A stretch of 64,000 bases of DNA from Castor canadensis (taxonomy: Eukaryota > Chordata > Mammalia > Rodentia > Castoridae), in the NCBI RefSeq assembly GCF_047511655.1, contig NC_133400.1, positions 1,679,001 through 1,743,000 on the forward strand, read 5' to 3'. The position numbers were made by a program, and so were the translations under genes. Under the pieces are notes generated by a model. The model did not search any database. It saw only the letters and a program-made list of their open reading frames with translations, and was not told the origin of the DNA. Within the stretch, counting starts at the first letter, position 1. Every line of letters begins with the position of its first letter. This document shows, one piece after another, positions 45,501 through 57,500 of this stretch.

Positions 45501-48500
45501 CAGTCCGGGTGGTGCAGCCTGGCACCTGCTGGCCCTCTGTGCCCTTGGGTAGTGGCCCAGGCTGGGGACTTTTTTTGGCCAAGGAACAGCTGGTATGGAT
45601 CTCAGGCAGGGCAGGACAGAGTATTGGGATGGCAGAAGAGGGTCCACAGCGACAGGCATACTGTTGTCCCCGTCTTTAAATGTGTCGCTTCAGAGAAGCG
45701 GGAAGAGGGACTCCCAACAGCAGCTGAGCCTCAGCTCTTGACAGCCTTGTGCTCTCCCTTCAGAGTCAAGTCAGGGAGCCAGACTGCCACTGGTGTCAGC
45801 TCTGCCACACCTCTACCTGCCACTGGGCCTGAATTGGGAGTGATGCAATCGCCTGGCTTCTTGCTGCAACCGGAAGGAAGCCTGCAGGGAGGGGCCGTAG
45901 ACTTCTTTGCTTTGTGGTCACTCTCACCTTTCAGGAAATGTGAGATTGTCTGGGGAAAGCAGGACCTGCCCCCTCTAGCAAGCTGAGAGTTTGGTGGCTG
46001 CGTGGGGACACAGCTCTGGCTAGAAGAAGCATCTCCGTGTCTTGCGCTGCTCATCCTCCTTCCTTACTGCGCGAGCGCCAGGGTTGTTTCAGTGCCAAGG
46101 AACCAGTGGGCATTGCATCAGCCAGGACATTGCTGCTGAGGCATGCAGCGATTTCCAGAGAGGCAGGCCCTGCTTCCCGCTCGCACCAGGAGCCTGTCTG
46201 TTTTCCTTCACCTGAGATGTCAGGTCACATCCAGTTAATTAGTGTGCATTTGTTTCTTTGAGGCCTGTTCCTCAAATTGCAAAATTACATAGAATTAGTC
46301 CAGCCTGGCGCCTGCGAGACCTGAGTTGATGGGGCTGCAGCTCTGTGGGGGGTGAGGAAGGACGAGTGGGGCTTCCTGCGGCAGGGTTGCCCTGCACACG
46401 TTAATGTTTGACAGCGCCTGTCTGACATCTATGAAGTCTCCCTTTCCGGTTCCTGGCACCAGGGGGGCTGTAGCTGGGGAGACTGGCAGCTCACCTGGCA
46501 GTGTCTTCCGTGCAGATTCAGTGACCACCAGTAACCTCAGGAGCATAGGTGACCGGAAGGTAGCGGAATGGGGCGTGGTGGACAGTGGGTATTCAGACCT
46601 TTGTTCTGGTAGAATTTTGTTTCCGTTGTTTTAGAGCAGTTGTTTTTAACCACCAGCTGCCTGAAGGGCCAACAGCTGGCTCCAAGTCCCCACCCACCCC
46701 CACATGCTGGGATACGGTGGGTCCCAGGCAAGCCTTGCTGCTCTCTGGGTACTAGTTGGCAACTGCCCATCTGCAGGCCCCAGTCTCCTTCTGGTGCCGT
46801 GCCCCTCCCCCCTCTTTCTCAGGTGCCAGACTCTGGGTACAGTTGTTCAGGCGTCTAGAAAACTGGCACTTTTTCATATCTGCCCGTCAAACGGCAATGG
46901 GATTGGGGTGTGCACGTTTGTGTCCCGCCCTTGACCACCTGAGCACTGTGGGCTTGTGAAGAAGTCTGGCTTAACGCTCCGAAGGTTACTCCTCACCTGC
47001 CATCCCTCTCTTGCTCCCCGTCATCAGCTGTGTCCATGCTGCCTCAGTGTCTCCTCTGGACTTGTCAAGTGGATTCACACAAACAGGCTGGACAGGTGCT
47101 GTGCTGAACCCTAGCAGGCTCGAAGTGCTGCCAGAGGTGGGGCCGGCACGGAGGTGAAGCAGCAGACCTCCGGGTGGCAGGTGTGAGCATTGAACTGGAG
47201 TCTGAAGTAGGTGCTCTCCTGTAGGGCCTCCGGTGCTGTGGCAGGTGACAGGTGGCTCTGACAGAGTCCGTAGGAGACTTGAGATCCAGTCACTTCAAAG
47301 AAGATCCCTTAGGATCATACAGGGGTACCTGGGATCCAATTCTTTTGAGAGTTTGGTGTTTTTAACCTTTGACCTTGGCCCTGGAGAGCCAGTGAGTTTA
47401 TCAAAACAAGCCCGGAAATCAGAAGCCATGGGAAGGGCCGCTGTGCATGCAAACTGTTTCTTTTGGATCCTTGCCCTGCTCCCAGCCCAGAGGCGTCCTC
47501 AACCTTGCCCCCCACACCCACCCACCATGCTGACCAAGTTGTGCTGTGACCACCTGGCAGGTGAGGACTCAGGCTGCTCTCTGTCCCCACAGTGCTGCTC
47601 ACCGCTGTGAACTGCTACAGCGTGAAGGCTGCCACCCGCGTGCAGGACGCCTTTGCCGCCGCCAAACTCCTGGCCCTGGCCTTGATCATCCTGCTCGGCT
47701 TCGTCCAGATCGGCAAGGGTGAGTGTGGCCTTCAGCCTTGGGAACTGTGTGGCCCCTAAGGGTGTGGGGTCCCTGTACTCGAATGCCTGGCATGGACACT
47801 GAGTTTGTCCTCTGGGGAAAGTTGAAACCATGCTGGGGCAGGGAACCCTGCATCCCAGGACTGCACACAGACAGGACAGGACAGGTCAGGAACTCTTAAC
47901 GCGTCTGCTGTTTGTGCAGCCACTTTCATGAGCCCTAACTGTCCCCTCCATGAGTCTGATCTCATGGCTGGCATCCTGTGTGACAAGCTCTTCTGGGCTG
48001 TATTCCTTGTCATATTGTGTTTCCTTTACCTTTCCTTGGTGGGTATAGGACTGTCCCTGCACCTGTGACTGTTGTGGAAAATGCTGCCAGGAATATTCTT
48101 GGTGATTCCTGGAGAATGGGGGTTCTTGGTGCTGTGACGGGTGCTGGGCATCGGCAGGCCCTAGGGAAGGCACATGCTTGGCTTAAGGGTTAGGAGTCCA
48201 AGGGCTTCCTTAGGAGGAGGATGGCAGTCCCCACAGCACCTGTTCTTGGACATAGGGACCAGGCCTGTAGGTACTGCCATATTTGTAGGACAAGGAACCG
48301 TGTTCTTCTCTAATTTAAAAAGATCGGATAGATGTAAAAAACAAGATCTCTCTAATCCCATCACTCAGACATGCCCACCAAGATGGATGCGTGTAATCCT
48401 AGCTACTGAGGAGACAGAGATCATGAGGTTTGTGGGTCAAGGACAGCCCAGGCAAAAACCAGACCCTATCATAAATATTCAACACGAGCCAGGTACTGTG

Positions 48501-51500
48501 GCTCACGTCTGTAATCCCAGCCACACAGGAGGCAGGGATCAGGAGGATCACAGTTTGAAGCCAGCCAGGACAAACTAGTTCACAAGACCCTATCTCGAAA
48601 AACTCTTCACAAAAAAAGGGCTGGTGGAGTGGCTTAAGGTGTAGGCCCTGAGTTCAAACCTTAGTACCATTAAAAAAAAAAGAGAGAAAAGAAAAAAAAT
48701 TTTAACACATACATTCTCTGCGGTGTCACGGTGCAGGTGACCCTTTGCAGGGTGTCTCTGTGGGCAGGTGCACGCGCACACACGTACCATGTACGTCTGT
48801 TTTCCTGTCTGTCTGGACCTCCACCTCATGTGTGTCTCACCTCGTGTGTCATGCTTTGTGGTAAGAACACGACAGACCCTGGAACACATTCCAGGCATGA
48901 ATTTACCCCCCCTCAGGTACGCTGAAGAAGTGGAGGAGCTGCTCCGAGCCCCACCCAGTGCCTTTGTCCGATTTCTTTCTGCACTCACCCCCGTCCCTTG
49001 GCCAGCCCAAGCAGAGAGCAGATGGGAAATGTCTTTGCAAAACTGGGCTGACTCTTCACCACAGGACTGCCCCTAGGAGCTTCTATGGGTGGTGCTAGCT
49101 CCTGCCCTGCGAGGTGGGCACCAGTCAGTGCTCAGCAGCCAGCCACCAAATTTCTGCCAGAAGGAGGCCCGTGGTCCTGGTGTGGCCATAGGGCAGGCAG
49201 GCAGGACTTCGGACTTTGTATCAGGTCAGGGGATCCCTTAGCACATCAGCAGCTTGGTGTGTCCCTGGAGGCAGCCAGGACCCTTGGTCTCCATTTCACA
49301 GATGAGAAGCAGTCAGGTGAGAGAGGTGGGAGTGGGCTGGGACTGCCTCGCCCCTTCCCTCCTTCATGCCTGCATCAAGTCCCCCATCCTGTAAGGCCCA
49401 GGGGATTTGCAACAGCAGCTCAGCCCCTCGTGCATGCTGGGCCCCAGCTGTGAATTGAGTGGTGGGGAAACAGAGCATCACACAGTACTCCCACCAGCTT
49501 CTGCATGCAATGAGTCAGCCTCAGTCTTCAAGCCTGGCAGGTGAGGCACCAGAGGCTGAGGAGAGGGTGGTGAGGTGGCAGCTCCCACCTGGAGCACAGC
49601 AGCGAAGATCATCTCATGAGAAGGCAAGCCTACCCTGCACCTCAGACCTCATCCAGCTGGGAAGTGCGGCTGATGAACAAGAGCTGGGGGATTTGTTTGG
49701 CTGCTGTGATTAGAAAAAGTCAGATGAGGAATTTAGGAGGGAACCTGATTTTTATAAAAACAAATTTAGTTGGGATAGCAAAGGGCTTTTGTTCAGCTTG
49801 AATACACAATATGTTTATAATTCTGGTGACTGTGTGATCCCCTACGCCCCTGGCAGTTCCTTTCTGAGCTCTGGATGCAGTGCAGCATTTGCAAAATTCC
49901 TATGCGAGTTTTCTCAGGAGGTTTGTTCTGTTCCCGGATGGATGGATGGATGCCTTTGCCCTGGAGGGCGCAGTGTTGGAATGTTGACCCTTTCTCCCAC
50001 GACAGCTGCCCTGCTGTATTTCCCACTGGGTGCAGAGCTCTGGGACAGCCGTACTGTCCCCATGCTGACGGCAGCTATGCCACCCAGGCCCTTTAATGCA
50101 GAGTCCCCAGCTCTGATAGTGCTCACATGAGGTGCCATTCCACCATCTGTGGGCCTGGAGAGCGTGACAAGCTCCTGCAAGCAGCCCAGCCCACGCACCT
50201 GGCCTTGGGGCAGCTTCCTCACCCCATCCCCCAAGTGGCCTTGGTGCTATGGGGTTCAGCACCATTTTCCCGTATTCACTGTTCCTGGCTGTTGGGAAGA
50301 TTGTGAATCTGTGCTTACTCGGTTTTCCCCAAAGCCTTCCTCAGAAATTCCACAGCCCCCACCCATGTGCCAAACAATGAGGATGGAACCTGCTGTCCAG
50401 AGCTCGAATCACTGTGTGGGAAATCAGACAGCCTATGGACAGGACAGTCACAATGAGGGGCACAGGATGTGGGATACAGTTAGTGTGAACACTCTGCAGA
50501 ACTTCTCACCCCCCAACCCCCCCCCCCCCGGATTTTGGAGGGCTTTGTCCCCTCTGGGCTGGGTGGGGGGGAAGGTGACATGGGGCCTTGGGGCTGGGGT
50601 CCCAAGTGTCTGGATTCAGTCCAGCACTCTCAGAAGTAGATGGTTCCCAAACTGCTATCAAGTCCAGCTGGCCATGGCTGGACTTGTGGATGGAGTCGGT
50701 GAGACATGCATGGTGGTGGCTTGGAGAGTGTGACCACAGAGAGGAGCCCTGGAGCCAGAGCCCAGAGCCCAGAAGTGGGTAGGCAGCTAGACAGACGTGG
50801 TGGGCGGGTCACCTTCCTGCCTTTGCCAGCTTCTCCTTAACCACAACGCCCAGCAGGGGCCACAGCCCAGGGTCAGGCTGTTCCCAAACATGAGTGGGCG
50901 CCAAGCCTTTGTTTCCGAGGCCAGGCGTGGGAGTGGGCTGCGAAAGGTTTCTCTGCCTGGTGATGGAGCCAGGTCCCCAGAAGGGCACAATGGAACCTAT
51001 TGTGCGTCTGCTTGGCTACCCCACACTAATCTCTCCTGGGCAGTGCTGACTGGACTGGACAGTCCTGCTGATGGGACATGTTCCATGAAACCTTTCTCTC
51101 TTCTTTTCCTCCCATGTTGCATCATTGAGATTTGCCCTCTTGTCCACAAAGTGTAGACAGCCTCATCTATGCTGGGCTGTGTGTGAGGAGGAAGTGCTGC
51201 CCCTCCCAGGTCCCCACACAAGACACCTGTGCAGTCTGCAGCATGAGTGGGCTCAGCCTGTCTGGCAGTAGATTCAGCAGACTGAGGCTGGCACAGGAGA
51301 CAGGGTCTGCCTGGCACATCACAGTTATTAAAGTGATTGTTTTCACTTGGTACTTGAGTAACTGAGGTCCCCCAGGCTTACAGAAGTGGGGTGTCCTGTC
51401 CCAGTCCCAGAGCTCGTAAGCTAGGGGCAGGTCCAAGTGTGACCACAGGCTTGGTGTTCAGGGTCATGAGTTCTGTGCTTGGAGTGCATTGGGGGGAGGG

Positions 51501-54500
51501 TATCAGGTGTCACGAGGAAGGGGGTTGCAGAGTTCAGGCATGGTGCTGCACACCTGGAATCCTGGCACTTGGGGCTGAGGCAGGCAGGAGGATCATGAGT
51601 GGTTCTGGAGGTGTGGCTCAAGCAGTAGAGTACTTGCTTTGCAAGTACGAAGCCTTGAGTTCAAACCGCAGCACTACCAAAAGTTCTGGAATAGCCAGGA
51701 GGACGGTCTGGATCCACCAGCATGTCGGGAGCCCACCCAGCCCATTGGATCCATTTCTGTGGAAGGTTCCAGAGGGGACCAGAAGAGACACCCAGAAGCT
51801 TTGCACTTACACTGGTGCACTGTAACTTCCACCAGTGTCCTATGTGGATGAAGACCTCAGTAGGATGGTGGCATTAGAGGTGTGGGGCAAGGAGGGAGTA
51901 CCCAGCCGTGTGGGGACCTGAAACCACTGCCGGAAAACCCTCTGGGATCTGAGGCACAGAGCCTCGTCAGCTCAGCAGTGGGGAACAGCTAGAACTAGAG
52001 GCCCAGAGGGTTCCTCCCAGTGAGGACTGCTGCGTGGTTGGTGATGGGACCCTCTTTTTCCTTAGAGGCCTTGTGTCCAAGCGTAGCCATATAGGGACTA
52101 GGACTTCAACACCTGGATTCGGGGACGTGATTCTGTTCACAGTACGACCTGAGCTTTGAGCACCTCTCTTCAAACAAGAAACAGGATAAACCTGGGAGGA
52201 CACAGCTCCTGCAAGAGTCTGGGCCGTGTGTAACAAAGAGGACAACAGCTGCAGTTCACTTTGAGTTGCCACAGCTAATGGGAAAGGAGCGCCCTCCTGG
52301 GGACTTCACAGGTTCAGCCGCGTGGGAGGCATCTCAGACAGGGTTGGGTCTTGCTAGGACAGGCAGGATGCCATGCCTGGGACCTCTGCACCCTGTACAT
52401 GACACGCTCAGGCTCATCCTCCACACCAGATGACCTGTGCCCTGCACGCAGGGATGTCGCTGACTGAGAACCCAGGCATAGCTCCCTTGAGGGAGCCAAG
52501 GGTACTGTTCCTCTTCTGGGTGATCTCTCACAATTTGAGTACGTGGACCACTGCAGTCCTGTGCTTCCTCAGCTGTGCAAGAATAGCAGATCTGGAAATC
52601 ACGTGCGGCTTTACTAGGCCCAAAACATGGGTAGTTGGGTTTTTCCCTGTGTCCTGGGGAGGCCAGGCGCCGGAGGCCAGAGCAGCAGAGGGCAGCTCCT
52701 CCGGGGAGGAGTACAGCATGGTGGGCAAACACCATCTGACTTAGCTGTAATCTCCAGACCCAAGTCCTGCCCTATCCCCAGCCCAGACATCAGCAGAGCC
52801 AAAGAACAGGCACCCAAGCCTGTGGTAGGAGATGGAGAGGGAGCCCTGGGAAGTGGCCTCCAGGAAAGGCCGGGTTCTGAAGGGAACTTGTGTATCACGG
52901 CCTCCTGAGGACTGGAGCCACTTAACCTTCGATACCCTGCTAGCACCCACCCAGCCTCAGCCACCGGTCCACCGATCCTGTAGTCAAGGGACTGGGAACA
53001 GGTCTAAGGCCTCTGCTGTTCTGTGTAGCGTAGAGTCCTGGTGACTAGAAGTCCAGAATCAAGGTTTTGTCAAGGCTGAATCCTTGCAGAGTTTCCAGGG
53101 GAGAAGAAAGAGGGGGATAAAAATTCAGCTAGCACTGGTGGCTCACGCCTGCAATTCTCGCTATTTGGGAGGCTGAGATCTAGAGAATCACAATTCCAGG
53201 ACAGCCCAGGCAAGCAAGACCATGTCTCCAAAGTAACAGCAAAAGGGGCTGGAGATGTGGCTCAAGTGGTAGAGAAGCACCTGCCTCACAAGAGGGAAGC
53301 CCTGAGTTCAAACCCCAGTCCCACCAAAAAAAGAAACACTAAAAGCCGGAGTTGCTGGTAGAGACCTCATCCTGCCTTTTCCAGATCCTGGTGGCGGTGG
53401 CTCCAGGTGCTCCTTGGCTATGGCTGCACCGCTCCAGTCTCTGCCTGGATCACACATGGCCATCACTGTCTGTGTCTTTTCTTTGTCTTATAGGAGGACA
53501 CTTGCATTGGGTTTAGGGCCCACTAATTCAGGACTGCTGTCTTACCTTGAAATCCTTTTTAGATCTGCAAAGACTATCTTTGGTTTTTGGTGGTACTGGG
53601 GTTTGAAGTTTTTGGGGACAGGATTCAGCACACTGTAACTGAACTGAGCAGCAGGTAAGAATCCCCACTGTTGAAGGACGACTGGAGGCAGCACAGCAGC
53701 TGAACCAGGTTGAGGATGGCTCTCTTGCCACCAGATGTGCCTGTGGCCGTGGGAGCCCCTGTTAGCCCTGAGGTTCTGGGATTTCTCCTGCCTCCTAGCC
53801 CCAGTGTTGCCTCAGAGCCAACTACAGTCTGCAGAGTACTGGGTTTTCCCATGTCTGGGGCTCTGGCAATCATCTGACCTGGCCTTCTCCCCTACCCCCC
53901 AGCACACAAAGGGCCAGGCAGCTCTCGGGGGACACAGCAGCTTTAGGGACCCTCTGTCCTCTGAGTCAGATGACACAGGATTGGCTGTATCATGGGGATA
54001 GAAAGAAGTTGCGTTCTTGATGAATTCCCACTTGTGCTCGTATGGTGGATACCCTCCCAGGCGGCCATCAGTAAGGGGTTCAGGCAGGAGAGACCCCTTG
54101 CCGGTGGAATGCTCCCATCCTACCACCATCCCAGCTCCCGAGGGACCCTGTTCTGCTGGTTCCCAGGGCTGCTGGGACCTTTGCAGTATGTGGAGCTTTC
54201 AAACCGAGTCTCAGCTTTTGCTGGAGGTCTGAAGTAAAGGAGACCCAGGAGCCGGCCCAAGCTGGGATCCAGCCCCAGTGTGGCACAGCTGCGCCACTTG
54301 GCCAGCTCAGGAGGAGTCTGAAACATGCAGGCAAATCCAGAAGAGTGACAGCTCAGGACCACAGCACCATGGGGGCCAGCTTGCTGAGTCTGGGTCCTCC
54401 CATCCCAGCCCATCTGTGCTGCTTTCACTGTCATCTTGTTTGCCCTCCCTAGTACTGGGCCTTGAGGGAAGAGGTGCTAGGTAGCACAGAGCTCAGCCCA

Positions 54501-57500
54501 CCCTGCTGCTGGGCAAACCCTTCAGTCATTTATTCCCGCCATCCAGCACCTGGAACTCTGGAAACACAGGTCACATCTGAGCAGGTCTGTGGAGGGAAGA
54601 CCCAGGGTTGGGCCAATGCAGCTCGTGGGCCAGTGTGACTCAGCCAGTGGATACCACCGGTGCTCCTCTCACACTGATCATGACTCACCTCCCGAAAGTC
54701 TCCAGGCGGGGAAATGTCCCATTTGTGTGGAGTGGTTGAAACTGCTGCTCCAGAGTCTGAGTCACATGCTGCCACCTTGCAACTCCCCAGGGCAGCTCAG
54801 AGCCAGGCACAAGTGACTGCCTTGCTGTGTGAATTAGATGAGACAAGTGTGGCTCTGGCTGCATCTTGCCCTGGAGACTGGCGGGTAGATCTTTCCTGCC
54901 AGCCCTCCAAGCCACCCTGAAACAGTTGCAGAGACAGACAGTTGTGGCAGGAGCCCAGGCTGATGGAAGGTCACCCACTGAGCCACATTAGGCTATGCCA
55001 GCCCCACCCAGGGACAGCTTGGGGATTCGTGTCTCTATGTAACCTGTGGAGAAGAGCTTGCGTTTGGCTGGGTGCCTAGGGAAGTTATGGACTCCTGTCC
55101 TGAACCGACATGCAACTTAGATGGAGGCTGCTGCAGGCCAGGCTAGTGTGCCATAGTGTCAGACACCCCTCCATCTCTGGACAGTGGCATGGGGGCAGCT
55201 TAAAAGACTTGAGATGAGTTAACCGTTCCATCCAGGGAGGGTGAGAAGCCAGCCATCTGTCAGCTGTGCTCGTGGCTGCGTGGTCTGGGGTGTCATTCCT
55301 CTCTGAGCCTGGATGTCGTCTACTTTCCTCCAAAGGACCAGAGTACTTGGCATTGAGGGAAGGCAGTCCTGGCAGCACAGCCTGGCCACACTGGTCCTGG
55401 GAATAGAGCCACACAGCTAGTTAAGAGAGACCCAGCCTAGCCTCTTACTAGAACCTGGCAAGATTTCTAAACCTTTGCTCCGAGCCACTCATGTTTCCCT
55501 GGAGTCACAGAGACTACAAAACCAGAAATCCCAGGAAGTACCCTTCACGGTAGGCAATCTGTCTCAGCACCACCGACCTGGGTGGTGCCTGCAGTATGTG
55601 TGGCACCCTGAGTTAGCAGCCTCATTACCCAGGCCTCAGGTTTGCATGTCTGGTTTTGGCTGGAAAACCTTACACCATGTCCCAATCCTCGGTGAGACCA
55701 GCCAGTGCCCCTGTGGCAATCAGGTCACAGTGTCATGAGGTTGGAAGTTGGTTATGATGATCAATGTGTCCAAGGCCTCTTGACCGTTGGCCCAGGTGGG
55801 GTCCTGGTCACCACAAACAACATGTGCATTTCCATCCTCCAAGGACTTGCCCTGCCCCTAGAGTGTACAACACTGGGGAGTCAGAGCCTCCATTACTGCA
55901 TGGCCTGGCGGGTCCTCATGACCCAGGCCAGCTGCCCCAGGCCTCCTTTTCTCCACTTCTGGGACACATGCTCCTCCCAGTAAAGGTACATGGGCCAGGC
56001 CATGGGACATAGCGGGGTTTTGCAGAGAAAAAAGGCACTGCGCACTCTAGAACTTTCCATCAGAAAGCTAGCGAGAGATGCCCAGAGGGGCTGTGGGCAG
56101 CTCAGCTGAGGTGCTGTTGAAAGCTGCCCTGTCCTGTGCTCCCTGAAGTGACTACCATGTGACCAGGACATGGGACATGGGGGCTGGGTGGGGTTCTTCA
56201 GGATACCAGACCTGTCTGGGCGGGTAGGGTACCAAGGCACACCTATCCCAGGCTGCAGAGCAAAGTTCCCAGGGTCACATGCAGAACACCGAAAGTGGAC
56301 CTGGACAAGAACCAGTTCCACCCTGGAGGGGCCCCAGCACGGGACCTGCAGAGGAAATCCTGAGCTGCCTCTTAAGCTGGTTTCTGGTGGCCGAACAAGT
56401 CTTTATGGGAGCCTCATTCTGTACCTTTGCACATCACTCCTGTCACCCTTTGGTTGTTTAGTGGCTTAGGTCACCCACAGTAGCAACCTAGAGCATGTCC
56501 CAGCCTGGCCTTGCCCCAGCAGGACCTGGACACAAACTCTGTGCCCACAGCCATAGTTCTAACTCAGAAATGGCCCCTCATTATCAAGCAGCTCACGATC
56601 TGACTGACACTTCAACTCCCTGTCCCGTTGGCGTCCTGGTCTTGGATCAAATTTCCTTCTTAAAATGCAGCCACCCATGAGGCATGTCTGTGCTGTGGCC
56701 ACCCCAGGGACCCAGAGCTGTGGAAGCCAGGAACAAAAAGCCCACAGGTGGTTTCTGCAATCAGCGCTGTCAGCCCGGCCATGGTCTTAGCCACTGTTGC
56801 TCATATATTCAGGTGCAGGTCAGCCTGAGTCCTCCATTCGTTTCCTGGCAGCCTGCACAGTGTCCGCTCTGAGCTCTGTGCAGTGGGAGGCCAGGGTTAG
56901 TGGCTTAGGCCTATCACCAGGCCATGGTCCTGCACATTAGGGTCAGGTCCCAGTGCAGGGAGGAGTGGGCAACTGGTCAGATGGCTGAGCAGGTGCCGTG
57001 TGCTGCAGTGGAGCGCCTCCACACAGCATTTCTGTCGGACACTTTGCTTCAGGAACTTTGTGAAACTTGCAGCACGACCTGTGCAGTGTGCTCTAACTAC
57101 TCCTCTGTCTGCCATCTTCCAGGTGATGTGTCTAATCTGGATCCCAAGTTCTCCTTTGAAGGCACCAAACTAGATGTTGGGAACATCGTGCTGGCTCTGT
57201 ACAGTGGCCTGTTTGCCTATGGAGGATGGTAGGTTCTGAAATGTCGGGCCCTGTGACTTGGGGACCCAGGTACCTGAAGTGTCCAGAAGCCCAAGTCTCC
57301 AGCCCTGCAGGGGCCACTTGAGAGGAGGCAGGTAGAGGGCTCCCGAGTTGGCCCTGGCACACACTCAGCACCACAGCCTGTAGGTCACCGTTGGATGACA
57401 GGCAGAGAGCATCCTGACTTAAAAGGCAGCCTCCCCAGCTGGGTTCTGTCTAGCTCTCTGCAGGTGCCTACCCTTGGCTCTGTGCTCAGGACAGAGACTG

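Larger units (their letters stand above)
36530..47592 (+). other. SLC7A5 intron 1
   Basis: The intron is about 11 kb. It holds a palindromic E-box (36914-36921), a B1-like fragment (38501-38580), a 23-bp tandem duplication (39627-39672), a nested SINE pair (42411-42872), MIR-like fragments near 41115 and 43010, and the CARE motif cluster at 45299-46120. The rest is GC-moderate sequence with few repeats and nothing assignable. Confidence 0.8.
47719..57122 (+). other. SLC7A5 intron 2
   Basis: The intron is about 9.4 kb. It holds SINEs at 48372-48483, 48491-48685, 51534-51682 and 53127-53336, a 13-base C run at 50517-50529 and a probable LTR remnant near 52040-52145. Long stretches such as 48900-51500 and 53700-57100 show no gene or named repeat. 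Confidence 0.75.
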
